Shown here: one piece after another, positions 44,808 to 52,738 of the stretch | Numbering within the stretch: the first letter of the stretch is position 1 | How the letters are laid out: each line of letters begins with the position of its first letter | Source of the DNA: Clostridium sp. | GTDB taxonomy: Bacteria > Bacillota > Clostridia > Lachnospirales > Lachnospiraceae | NCBI GenBank assembly: GCA_021770825.1 | Contig: JAETQD010000007.1 | Location: 89,316 to 153,315 of the forward strand | DNA length: 64,000 nucleotides | Reading direction: 5' to 3' | Program-made: the position numbers and the translations under genes | The notes under the pieces: model-generated | Told to the model about the DNA's origin: nothing | Seen by the model: only the letters and a program-made list of their open reading frames with translations | The model's database searches: none

Positions 44808-46886
44808 TTACGAACGAATCAGGTTTGTCATGCTGTCCAGACTCACAAGCAGCGTTGAAGTATTGTGAAACAGCGCAGAAGCGGCCGGAGTGATGATTCC
44901 GGATACTCCCAAAAGAATCAGTCCCAGATTGAAGCCTATGACAAAGCGGTAATTTCTTCCCACCCGCTTCATGAGGGCATTGCTGATGGCCTTTAAAACC
45001 ACAAGCTCGGTGAGTGCATCCTCGGAGATGGTGATATCGGCAATTTCCCTGGCAATCTCCGCCCCTTCGCTGATGGCAATTCCCACATCGGCCGCCGAAA
45101 GGGCCGGGGAGTCGTTGATGCCGTCGCCCACCATCACAACCTTTCGTCCTTCTGCCTTTTCCTTTTCCACAAAGGCAGCCTTGTCCTCCGGAAGCACCTC
45201 GGAATGGTATTCGTCCACGCCCACACGGTCTGCAATGGCCCTGGCCGTCCGCTCACTGTCTCCTGTCATCATGACAATTTTGGCAATTCCCATGGATTTC
45301 AAGGCGCAGACCACCTCGCCTGCCTCTTCCCTCAGGGGGTCTTCTATGCAGATCACTGCAGCCAGGACGCCTCCGGTGGCCAGGTATAAGTGGGAGCATT
45401 CCGCAGGAAGCCCGTCAAATTTCTCCTTTTCCCCTTCGGGAATCACACAGGCCTCATCCTCAAATACGAAATGGCTGCTTCCGATAATAACCCGCTCTTC
45501 TCCCACGTAGGTGGCGATTCCATGGGCCACGATGTAATCCACCTTGGAATGCATCTCTTCATGGGTCAGTCCCCGGCGGATGGATTCGCTCACCACCGCG
45601 TTGGCCATGGAATGGGGGAAGTGTTCCTCCAGACAGGCAGCTAACCGCAGCATCTCATTCTTTTCGTGGTCTCCAAAGGTAACCACATCGGCCACCACAG
45701 GCTTTGCCTTTGTGAGAGTCCCTGTCTTATCAAACACAATGGTATCTGCCTCTGCCATGGCTTCCAGATACATACCGCCTTTTACGGTCATCTGGTAGCT
45801 GCTGGCCTCCCGCATGGCGGAAAGAACGGCTAACGGCATGGAAAGCTTCAGCGCACAGGAAAAATCCACCATCAAAACAGAAATGGCCTTGGTGGCATTT
45901 CTTGTAAGAAGCCAGGTTAAGATTGTGCCTCCAAAGCTCCAGGGCACCAGCGCATCGGCCAGGGAGGCGGCCTTCCCCTCCAGGGTGGACTTTAACTTCT
46001 CAGACTCTTCGATCATGGTTACAATCCGTTCAAACCTGGTGGAGCCGGCTGCTTTTTTAACGGATACGGTGATGGTTCCTTCCTCAATGGCAGTCCCTGC
46101 ATACACATAAGAGTCCTTTCCCTTCTGTACCGGAACGGATTCGCCGGTCATGGACGCCTGGTTCACCATGGCCTCGCCAGACACCACCACGCCGTCCAGA
46201 GGAATAATGCTGCCTGTACGTACTACGATTACGTCTCCCTCTCTGATCTGGCTTAAGGGCACCAGAACCTGGGTGCCGTCCACCTGCTGCCATGCCTTTT
46301 CAATGTTCAAGGACATGCTGCGGGCCAGGTCTCCCACGGATTTCTTATGGGTCCATTCCTCCAAAAGCTCTCCGATTCCAAGGAGAAACATCACGGAACC
46401 TGCCGTATTGAAATCTCTTCTCACCAGGGAAACCGTAATGGCTGCGGCGTCCAAAACCTCCACCTCAAGCTTTCCCTTTGCCAGGCATTTCAGCCCTTTA
46501 ACCAGATATTTCACCGACTGGACCGTGTTATAGACGGCACGGACCGGAGCCGGGAAAAACACTCTCGTCACAAACCGGACAGCCGCCTTTTTCATCAGCT
46601 TTTCCTGGTATTCCTGGTTTAAGGCCCGGCCGCTGTCTTTGGGAACCATGGCTTTTAAGGTTTCATCTTCCGGAGAAAATTTCACAATGGCCTCAATGAG
46701 GTCCTTTTTCTCCCCTGTGTATTCCACGGCCGCATAGGCGTTTCTCTCATATACCTTGGCCTTTTTCACCATGGGGAGGGAAGAAAGATAAAAGGAAAAA
46801 AGGTCCGCCTCGCGGATGGTAAAAGATTTTGTGAGCAGACGGATTCTCATTCTTCCCGGTATTTCATGGATAATTGTAAATTTCAT
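44808..46886 (-). CDS. P1B-type heavy-metal ATPase of unusual type
   Basis: A 692-residue P-type ATPase. The N-terminal 75 residues look like an HMA-2 domain (I-P-G-R-M-R-I-R-L) without C-x-x-C. The actuator has T-G-E-S-V-P, the phosphorylation site D-K-T-G-T is at about 386, and the hinge is G-D-G-I-N-D-S-P. The ion-site motif in the sixth span is F-S-C344-A-L-K-L-S-M-P in place of CPC/SPC, and the HP motif reads E-H-F-P-H-S. So it is neither a standard Cu nor Zn/Cd pump; Fe(II) or Mn(II) efflux is possible but inferred. ATG at 46886 has GGAGGG 7 nt upstream. It is the last gene of the operon with the 26-codon ORF and the DUF6110-like gene. Confidence 0.85.
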   Translation of the reverse strand: MKFTIIHEIPGRMRIRLLTKSFTIREADLFSFYLSSLPMVKKAKVYERNAYAAVEYTGEKKDLIEAIVKFSPEDETLKAMVPKDSGRALNQEYQEKLMKKAAVRFVTRVFFPAPVRAVYNTVQSVKYLVKGLKCLAKGKLEVEVLDAAAITVSLVRRDFNTAGSVMFLLGIGELLEEWTHKKSVGDLARSMSLNIEKAWQQVDGTQVLVPLSQIREGDVIVVRTGSIIPLDGVVVSGEAMVNQASMTGESVPVQKGKDSYVYAGTAIEEGTITVSVKKAAGSTRFERIVTMIEESEKLKSTLEGKAASLADALVPWSFGGTILTWLLTRNATKAISVLMVDFSCALKLSMPLAVLSAMREASSYQMTVKGGMYLEAMAEADTIVFDKTGTLTKAKPVVADVVTFGDHEKNEMLRLAACLEEHFPHSMANAVVSESIRRGLTHEEMHSKVDYIVAHGIATYVGEERVIIGSSHFVFEDEACVIPEGEKEKFDGLPAECSHLYLATGGVLAAVICIEDPLREEAGEVVCALKSMGIAKIVMMTGDSERTARAIADRVGVDEYHSEVLPEDKAAFVEKEKAEGRKVVMVGDGINDSPALSAADVGIAISEGAEIAREIADITISEDALTELVVLKAISNALMKRVGRNYRFVIGFNLGLILLGVSGIITPAASALFHNTSTLLVSLDSMTNLIRS

Positions 46887-46945
46887 TGCTTGTCCCTCCA
46901 CGGAAAACCGCCTGGCAGGTAATCTGACAGGCGGCTCTATGATTT

Positions 46946-47230
46946 CTAATTTTCTGCGGCCTCAGAAGCCATCTCTTCCTCTTCTCCGAAGGTCTCCTCT
47001 TTTGCACGGGAGGCGTTGATCTCCTTTGCCTCAGCCAGGATGTCATCTGCGCTGGCCTGGATGTTTTCGGCTGTTTCCATCACACACTCCTTGGCTCTTA
47101 AGCCGGCTGCCAGACAGTTCACATAGACCTTTTTCGCATCCTTGCTTCCAAGGATTTTCATTCCTGCTGTTCCAAATAAAACACCTCCGGCAAAAATGCC
47201 GATATTTTTCAGTTTAAAGCAATCGTACAT
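46946..47230 (-). CDS. DUF6110-like small membrane protein
   Basis: A 94-residue protein. Residues 8-30 (I-G-I-F-A-G-G-V-L-F-G-T-A-G-M-K-I-L) form a glycine-rich hydrophobic stretch, followed by S-K-D-A-K-K-V-Y-V-N-C-L-A-A-G-L-R-A-K-E-C-V and an acidic helical tail. I recall this pattern, from memory only, as DUF6110 of clostridia, found next to such ATPases. AGGAGG is 9 nt before the ATG. It lies 14 nt after the 26-codon ORF and 59 nt before the ATPase gene; a small accessory subunit of the pump is a reasonable guess. Confidence 0.68.
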   Translation of the reverse strand: MYDCFKLKNIGIFAGGVLFGTAGMKILGSKDAKKVYVNCLAAGLRAKECVMETAENIQASADDILAEAKEINASRAKEETFGEEEEMASEAAEN

Positions 47231-47244
47231 AATGATTTCCTCCT

Positions 47245-47325
47245 CTACTTATGTTCGTATCCTGTATACATGGCCATGGCAAAACAAAATACCGCGGCCC
47301 AGGCCCAAAATTTGTGTTTTTTCAT
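47245..47325 (-). CDS. 26-residue membrane microprotein
   Basis: ATG at 47325 follows CCGGAGGG at 5-6 nt; the stop is 14 nt before the DUF6110-like gene. It begins M-K-K-H-K-F-W-A-W-A-A-V and ends M-Y-T-G-Y-E-H-K: a single hydrophobic helix with Trp/Tyr at the borders and basic ends. It is the first gene of the ATPase operon. The strong ribosome binding site and operon position argue that it is real. Confidence 0.65.
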   Translation of the reverse strand: MKKHKFWAWAAVFCFAMAMYTGYEHK

Positions 47326-47370
47326 CTTTCCCTCCGGTTTATGTTTCATCTTTATGAAGGTTACGGTAAC

Positions 47371-47406
47371 AGTCTAACAGCCGCCTTCCGCATTAGTCAA
47401 AGCTAA
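47371..47406 (-). promoter_or_regulatory. Promoter of the ATPase operon with TTAG-N6-CTAA operator (site A)
   Basis: TTGACT (47395-47400), 18-nt spacer, TAGACT (47371-47376). The dyad TTAG-N6-CTAA at 47393-47406 covers the -35. It starts 7 nt after the stop codon of the Fur-like gene. The same dyad occurs three times upstream of that gene. Confidence 0.6.
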
Positions 47407-47412
47407 TGTAGA

Positions 47413-47676
47413 CTATTGAGAAATTTTGTCAATTTCCTTATCCTGGGAGGTATACCGGTAGCCGCACTTTAAAATTCCGATTTCTTCCAGGGTCCGCATG
47501 GTTCTGTATACGGTGGAGAGGCCGATGGAGGGGTCCACCTTCACCGCTTCATAATATACTTCCTTGCAGTTAATCCACTCCCTGTCCAGAATCACATCAA
47601 AAATAACCTGTCTCTGCTTTGTAATCCGCTTTCCGCTTTTTTTAAATTCTTCTATGATCTGTCTCTTCTGCCACAT
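47413..47676 (-). CDS. Short Fur-family-like regulator (DNA-binding domain only)
   Basis: An 87-residue protein that matches the winged-helix half of Fur regulators: R-I-T-K-Q-R-Q-V-I-F-D-V-I-L, then S-I-G-L-S-T-V-Y-R-T-M-R-T-L-E-E-I-G-I-L. Fur proteins have about 140-150 residues; the dimerisation/metal-sensing domain is absent here, and only a short polar tail follows. Whether this is a natural mini-Fur or a truncation is unclear; no Fur-like sequence is seen downstream in other frames. ATG at 47676 has GAGGAG 6-7 nt upstream, unlike the longer GTG start at 47727. It is flanked on both sides by TTAG-N6-CTAA dyads. Confidence 0.75.
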   Translation of the reverse strand: MWQKRQIIEEFKKSGKRITKQRQVIFDVILDREWINCKEVYYEAVKVDPSIGLSTVYRTMRTLEEIGILKCGYRYTSQDKEIDKISQ

Positions 47677-47716
47677 GGTATACTCCTCTACACAGGTACA
47701 TGACCGGCCGTATAAA

Positions 47717-47730
47717 TTAGTTTTCACTAA
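47717..47730. promoter_or_regulatory. TTAG-N6-CTAA dyad, site B
   Basis: TTAG TTTTCA CTAA in the leader of the Fur-like gene, about 40 nt before its ATG and just past the leader terminator. Confidence 0.55.
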
Positions 47731-47738
47731 CCCATGGG

Positions 47739-47767
47739 CAAAAAAGAATCCTGCTGTACAGGATTCT
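47739..47767 (-). terminator. Terminator-like hairpin in the leader of the Fur-like gene
   Basis: A perfect 9-bp stem (AGAATCCTG / CAGGATTCT, 5-nt loop) runs straight into six T on the minus strand. It lies between the promoter (47803-47831) and the start codon at 47676, so transcription of the regulator must read through it. No second good promoter is seen after it. Confidence 0.78.
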
Positions 47768-47779
47768 CCGGGCGCGAAG

Positions 47780-47793
47780 TTAGTTTCTGCTAA
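47780..47793. promoter_or_regulatory. TTAG-N6-CTAA dyad, site C
   Basis: TTAG TTTCTG CTAA, close to the predicted transcription start of the Fur-like gene and 26 nt from site D, about 2.5 helical turns. Confidence 0.6.
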
Positions 47794-47802
47794 TACTTCA
47801 TA

Positions 47803-47831
47803 AAATTAGCACCGGCTAACTCAAAAGTCAA
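47803..47831 (-). promoter_or_regulatory. Promoter of the Fur-like gene with overlapping dyad, site D
   Basis: TTGACT (47826-47831), 17-nt spacer, TAATTT (47803-47808). The dyad TTAG CACCGG CTAA (47806-47819) fills the spacer and touches the -10, so a bound protein would block RNA polymerase. Confidence 0.6.
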
Positions 47832-47847
47832 TACAGATTTTTTTAAT

Positions 47848-48414
47848 TTATGCAGGAATTCCCAATACTCCGTAAAGAATAGCGCCGATCACGCCGCAGG
47901 CCAGTATGGTCTGCACCGGACCTGCTTTCTTTTTCTGGAGGAGAACCAGAAATACCAGTGTCAGGGGAATGGCCACCCAGTTGGAATTGGAAAGACTCAC
48001 CGCTCCGCCCCACCAGGCATTTCCCACAATCTTTACGGCAGCCGCCAAAACCATGGCAGCCACAGCCGGATGAAGGCCGTTTAAGATTCCCTTTACCCGG
48101 TCTAAGTTTCTGTATTTATAGTAAAATCCGGCCAGAATCATTACGATCACCATAGACGGAAGCACATAGGCACAGGTTGCCGAAAGAGTCCCCGGCACTC
48201 CGCCCACACGAGTTCCCACAAAAGAAGCAATGTTGATTCCCAGAGGCCCGGGAGTCATCTCCGCGATGGAAATAATGTCTGTAAATTCCCCGGTGGTCAT
48301 CCAGCCGTGCTGGGCCACCACCCGGCTTCTCATTAACTCCATATTGGCCATTCCGCCGCCGAAGCTGAAAAGTCCGATCAGAAAAAATGTCCGAAACAGT
48401 TCAAAATAAATCAT
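47848..48414 (-). CDS. Chromate transporter family protein, half-length subunit 2
   Basis: A 188-residue polytopic membrane protein: one CHR domain with F-F-L-I-G-L-F-S-F-G-G-G-M-A-N and A-E-M-T-P-G-P-L-G-I-N-I-A. The CHR family has single-domain pairs in Firmicutes that act together. The ATG overlaps the stop codon of the partner gene (ATGA). The exported anion is assumed from the family; chromate, sulfate-like or other oxyanions are possible. Confidence 0.88.
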   Translation of the reverse strand: MIYFELFRTFFLIGLFSFGGGMANMELMRSRVVAQHGWMTTGEFTDIISIAEMTPGPLGINIASFVGTRVGGVPGTLSATCAYVLPSMVIVMILAGFYYKYRNLDRVKGILNGLHPAVAAMVLAAAVKIVGNAWWGGAVSLSNSNWVAIPLTLVFLVLLQKKKAGPVQTILACGVIGAILYGVLGIPA

Positions 48415-48962
48415 GACAACACCCCGCTTATGATACCGCACACCAGAATCACCAGAATAATATCCGCATCAAACACCAGCACAGCCACGGATGCTGCCGC
48501 CAGCATGAGAATGGAGAGGAGCTTCTTATCCTTTATCACACTTTTTGCCATGGTGATGGTCACATTGATCATCACTGCCGCCACTCCGGCCTGCATTCCT
48601 TTTAAAAGAAGGGCAATGATGCGGTTTTGACGAAACTGCACGTAGCAGGCGGAAACAATGGTCAGAATGACCATGGGCGGCAGAATGGTCCCCGCCACCG
48701 TAATGAGGGCTCCAACCACTCCGGCAATCCGGTAGCCGATGATGATGGAGGTATTGACTGCCATCACGCCGGGACAGGACTGGGCGATGGCCACCAGGTC
48801 CATGACCTCCTCCTGGCCAATCCATTTAAGCTCCTCCACAAACTTCTTCTGGAGCATGGAAATGATTACCATTCCGCCTCCGAAGGTGCAGGCGCTGATC
48901 ACAAAGCAGGTCTTAAACAACGTCCAGAGCGTATGTCCGTCTGCTTTTTTTGAAGCTTCCAT
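48411..48962 (-). CDS. Chromate transporter family protein, half-length subunit 1
   Basis: A 183-residue CHR-domain membrane protein with C-T-F-G-G-G-M-V-I-I and A-Q-S-C-P-G-V-M-A-V-N-T-S. It pairs with the downstream half-length gene, with which it overlaps by 4 nt. AAGGGGG precedes the ATG. It follows the LTA-synthase-like gene by 18 nt. Confidence 0.88.
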   Translation of the reverse strand: MEASKKADGHTLWTLFKTCFVISACTFGGGMVIISMLQKKFVEELKWIGQEEVMDLVAIAQSCPGVMAVNTSIIIGYRIAGVVGALITVAGTILPPMVILTIVSACYVQFRQNRIIALLLKGMQAGVAAVMINVTITMAKSVIKDKKLLSILMLAAASVAVLVFDADIILVILVCGIISGVLS

Positions 48963-48980
48963 TGCAATTCCCCCTTATTT

Positions 48981-50795
48981 TCAATTCCCCTGAAGGGAAA
49001 ACATTTCGTTCGTCTTTTTCCGGTCCAGACTGTGGTTGTAAACCAGTATCTCATAGTCTCTCAGTTTTTGGCTGAAAGAATGGCCTCCGTCCTCTGCATC
49101 CCCCCAGGGATAATAGGTTCCGTCCTCCGTGTAGCATCCCAGAAAATGCACCACCGGAAGCTCCTCGGACAAAGTGAGAAGGAACCGGTTATAAGGCGTC
49201 AGCGAAAGACCTGCCCGTTCCAGCACATAGGAAGAGAGATAGATGGCCCCCAGCCGTCCCATATCCTCGGAAGGCGTCTCATAGTTGGTCCATATCCAGA
49301 AGGGCGTCTCGTACCAGATCAACTGGTCCTGCCATGGAACCTCAGAGCTCGGCACTCCGTATACATCGTCAAAAAAGCCGTTTTCCACGCTGGGCTGGTG
49401 GTCTCCAAACATGACGATCATGGTGGGTTCATCGCAGTCCTCAAAGTAGCGGACCAGAAATTCAAAGGCATCGTCCGACTCCCTCATGAGGGACAAAAAC
49501 TGGTCTGTTTTCGGATACTTTCCTTCCAGCTCTCCTGTGAGCCAGACCCGTTCTTCAAAGTTATCGTAGGTTCCCTCATAACCGCCATGGTTCTGCATGG
49601 TCACATTAAAAAGAAACAGCCTGTCGTCCGGGTTTTCCTTTCCTTCCACCATTTCGATGATTTTCTCATAATCAGCCTGGTCACTGATATAGTTTCTGAG
49701 CTTTTCGCTTCCCACATAAAATTCATAGTCCAGAAACTCATCAAAATCCATGTTCCGGTAGCAGGTTCTCCGGTTCCAGTTATCTCCTGAATAGGGATGC
49801 ATGGCGATGGCCGTATAGCCCTGGTCCTTTAAGGTGGAAACCAGGGATTGGGTCTGCGGCTCCACGAAAAACTGGTAGGCAATGGAGTTTCCGGGCATCA
49901 TGGACATGGAGTCACCCACCAGGAATTCAAATTCCGAATTGCTGGTCAGGGAGCCGAACACCGGCATACAAAGACTCCCCCGCATGGTGTTTTCCGTCAG
50001 ACTGTCCAGAAACGGAAAATAGGGAACGTTGGTGGAAAAGTCTCCGATCACTTTAAGATCGGCCAGACTTTCGTTCATAATACAGATCAGGTTCACAGGC
50101 TGGACCGCTTCGGTCTCTCCGGCAGCTTCTTCGGCCTGTGCAGACTTTGTTTCCTCATAAATTTCCTGTACCCGGTTTCTGGAATAGCCCTGGGGCGGCT
50201 TTTTTACCATATATTTGATGGAGGCTGCCGTGGAAAGGAAAAAACCGCAGTTTTCGTAGGTATCGTTGATCATCCAGAGGTTGACCTCCATGCTGGAGGC
50301 AATGCGGGTAAATAAAAAGCTGCCGCAGCCACAGGCCAGAATCAATCCTCCGGCACACAGGGGCACTCTCTGCTTCCATCCCTTCACCCGGACCGGAACG
50401 AACCACAGGACCAGATTCATGAAGAGCAAAAGAAATCCCGCCAAAACCATGGCCTTTGTGGGCATAAACCGGTAATTTCCCGCCACGGTCATAGCCGTTT
50501 TCACCGCCAGCACATCCCAGAGCATGATGGGACGGTTTCGGAAGGAAACCACAAAGGCCTCCGCCAGAGAAATAAAATAAAAAATAAATGAGGAAACCGG
50601 GATGGAAACCCTGGAGGAACCAGACAAGGAAAAGACTGCCAGATACAGTAAAAACATCCATCCCACATTCATTGCCGCCTGGGAAACGGGTATTTTTAAG
50701 AGATTTCCTGTGACATATTCAAACAAAAGATAGGAGAATACCGGGGATAAAATAAGCCCCAGAACTCCTCCGGCTGTTTTTGCGTACTTCTTCAT
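48981..50795 (-). CDS. LTA synthase family (sulfatase-fold) membrane protein
   Basis: A 604-residue protein. About five N-terminal membrane spans (up to about 170) precede an extracellular sulfatase/phosphatase-fold domain. The nucleophile is probably Thr284 in G-S-L-T-S-N-S-E-F-E-F; metal ligands are seen in I-C-I-M-N-E-S-L and M-F-G-D-H-Q-P-S. The family transfers phosphoglycerol for lipoteichoic acid or glycan decoration on the cell surface. ATG at 50795 has AGGACGGA upstream; the longer TTG start at 50825 is less likely. Confidence 0.85.
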   Translation of the reverse strand: MKKYAKTAGGVLGLILSPVFSYLLFEYVTGNLLKIPVSQAAMNVGWMFLLYLAVFSLSGSSRVSIPVSSFIFYFISLAEAFVVSFRNRPIMLWDVLAVKTAMTVAGNYRFMPTKAMVLAGFLLLFMNLVLWFVPVRVKGWKQRVPLCAGGLILACGCGSFLFTRIASSMEVNLWMINDTYENCGFFLSTAASIKYMVKKPPQGYSRNRVQEIYEETKSAQAEEAAGETEAVQPVNLICIMNESLADLKVIGDFSTNVPYFPFLDSLTENTMRGSLCMPVFGSLTSNSEFEFLVGDSMSMMPGNSIAYQFFVEPQTQSLVSTLKDQGYTAIAMHPYSGDNWNRRTCYRNMDFDEFLDYEFYVGSEKLRNYISDQADYEKIIEMVEGKENPDDRLFLFNVTMQNHGGYEGTYDNFEERVWLTGELEGKYPKTDQFLSLMRESDDAFEFLVRYFEDCDEPTMIVMFGDHQPSVENGFFDDVYGVPSSEVPWQDQLIWYETPFWIWTNYETPSEDMGRLGAIYLSSYVLERAGLSLTPYNRFLLTLSEELPVVHFLGCYTEDGTYYPWGDAEDGGHSFSQKLRDYEILVYNHSLDRKKTNEMFSLQGN

Positions 50796-50900
50796 TCCGT
50801 CCTGCCTTCCTGGAACATTCGACAATTTCTTGCCTGAACCGACTTATTTTTTTCTAACCGCTACCCTATCACAAATTCCCCTTTTCTTCAAGGAAAAAAT

Positions 50901-51950
50901 TTACACCCGGATGGCCCAGCGCATTTTGGTGGAGCGTGCTCTGGGATTTCTCGCGCATTCTTCTGCGGAAGGACGGATTACATCCTCTGCAATCTCGCTG
51001 TAAAGGCCTGCCTTTTTTCCTTCCTTAAAGAACCGTTTTACAAGCCTGTCCTCCCCGGAATGGAAGGTGAGGATGGCGGCACGTCCTCCCGGTGCCAGGA
51101 TTCCCGGCAGCTTTTCAAGGAAGCTGTAAAGGACTTCAAACTCATGGTTCACATCAATTCTTAAGGCCTGGAAGCACCGTTTACAGGACTTAACCACTGC
51201 CTCTGCCCGCTCCTCCTCCGGCAGAAAGCCCAGAGCACATTCGATGGCCTCCTTAAACTGGGTGGTGGTCTCAATATACTGTTTTTTCCTGTTTCTCTTT
51301 CCCACTTCCCTGGCAATTTCCGCAGCATACACCTCATCAGCATTTTCCTCGAGCATTCCGCAGAGCTCTTCCGGGGAAATGGAGGCAAGGCGCTCCGCCG
51401 CGGAAATTCCCTTTTGGGGATTCAGCCGCAAATCCAGGGGACCTTCAAACTTGTAGGTGAAGCCCCGCTTCGGATTGTCAATCTGCATGGAGGACACGCC
51501 CAGATCTGCCAGGACAAAATCAAAGGGGCCCACCTCCGATGCCAGCGCATCAATATCTGCAAAATTCATTTGTCTGGCGGTGAAGATGTCTTCTCCAAAG
51601 CCCTTGTCTTCCAGCCGCTTTCTGGTCTTTACGATCTCGATGGGATCCACATCCAGCCCGTAAAGATGGCCTTCTCCCTTTAAGGCCTTTAACATTTCAC
51701 TGCTGTGTCCGCCGTAGCCCAGGGTGGCATCCAGGCCCTTTTGGCCCGGTTTTATTTCCAGGAAGTCAAGAATCTCCTTCACACAGATGGAAAGATGCAT
51801 ACCCGCAGGCGTACTGCCCTTTTTAATGACCTTTTCAATGGTATCTGCGTATTTTTCCGGATTCTGCTCCTTATATTTCTCCTCAAACGTGCGGGGATGG
51901 GTTCCCCGGTAGCGGACGCGTCTTTTATGAACCTTATTTTCTTCTTCCAT
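50901..51950 (-). CDS. RsmH-like rRNA methyltransferase with N-terminal extension
   Basis: A 349-residue SAM-dependent methyltransferase of the RsmH (MraW) family, which N4-methylates C1402 of 16S rRNA. The SAM site reads L-D-A-T-L-G-Y-G-G-H-S (usual family form has G-G-G-G-H-S), and D-L-G-V-S-S-M-Q-I-D and G-P-L-D-L-R-L-N-P are slightly off consensus (D-M-R-M-D). A basic 45-residue N-terminal extension (K-R-R-V-R-Y-R-G-T-H-P-R-T-F) replaces the usual H-x-P-V start. It is not beside mraZ/ftsL as canonical rsmH is. So it may be a second paralogue with another rRNA target. ATG at 51950 was chosen over TTG at 51959. Confidence 0.82.
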   Translation of the reverse strand: MEEENKVHKRRVRYRGTHPRTFEEKYKEQNPEKYADTIEKVIKKGSTPAGMHLSICVKEILDFLEIKPGQKGLDATLGYGGHSSEMLKALKGEGHLYGLDVDPIEIVKTRKRLEDKGFGEDIFTARQMNFADIDALASEVGPFDFVLADLGVSSMQIDNPKRGFTYKFEGPLDLRLNPQKGISAAERLASISPEELCGMLEENADEVYAAEIAREVGKRNRKKQYIETTTQFKEAIECALGFLPEEERAEAVVKSCKRCFQALRIDVNHEFEVLYSFLEKLPGILAPGGRAAILTFHSGEDRLVKRFFKEGKKAGLYSEIAEDVIRPSAEECARNPRARSTKMRWAIRV

Positions 51951-52012
51951 AGATTTCAATACCCTCTCTTTTCTTCTATGGAACTAAATATACCACATCT
52001 TCTAAAGCCCCG

Positions 52013-52738
52013 CTACTGTTTCCTGACTTTAGCGTCCTCATAAATCCCTTCCTCACCGGCTTTTGCAATGACCTCCTCACCCTCTGTGAGCCCGCTTTCA
52101 ATGACCGCATAAATTCCCGTCTCATACCGGACCTTTACAGGAACTTTTTTGGCACGGCCGTCCTGGATTTCAAATACGTATTTCTCATCCTCTGCCTCAA
52201 ACACCGCGTCCTGGGGAACGGTCAGAACGTCCCCGTTTCCAAAGAGAAGAAATTCCACGTGGACCCCATAGCCCTCTTTTCCCTTAAGGGTTTCCGGCTC
52301 TTCAAGCGTTACCTCCACATGGACCCGGTACTCTTTTAAGCCCAGGGATGAGGTTTTCTGCTCTGCAAACTCATAAATCCGGCTCACGGCGCCTTCGTAC
52401 GTCTCGTCCCGTCCGCGAAGCTTAAACGTCACCCGCGCCAAAGTTCCCACAGAAAGGTATGGAGCCACGCTGGTGAGCACATCAGCCTCCACAAAAGTCT
52501 CCGCACTGCCGCCTAAAACCACAGCCGTCTCTCCGGCCTGAATCACCGACATATCCTTTACAGGCAGTCCTGTGACAATTCCGCCCTTTTCTGCCTTCAC
52601 CTGGCATTTTTCAATCTTGTCCTCCAGTTGGGACACCTTCGTTTTCTGGGCTTCGATCTGGGAGGTGAGCATGGCTTCCTCACTGTCGTAAAACAGGCGG
52701 TTTATGTTCTCCTGGGCCAGCCCTTCTTTTTCATATTC
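52013..52738 (-). pseudogene. Remnant of a membrane-fusion (HlyD/MacA-like) protein
   Basis: The frame encodes a late coiled-coil piece (E-A-Q-K-T-K-V-S-Q-L-E-D-K-I-E), half a lipoyl/biotinyl-like domain (A-E-K-G-G-I-V-T-G-L-P-V), and beta-barrel and membrane-proximal domains up to the C-terminus. The N-terminal anchor, first hairpin helix and first lipoyl half are missing. The coding frame begins directly after the permease TAG, with no start codon in place. An out-of-frame M-K-K-K-G-W start is read at the same spot, suggesting an internal deletion that joined the gene start to its middle. Confidence 0.75.

Noticed and set aside
47371..47406. Fur box of the GATAATGATAATCATTATC type
   Set aside because: The dyads near the Fur-like gene do not match this or PerR/Zur boxes; they match the core of DtxR/IdeR sites instead.
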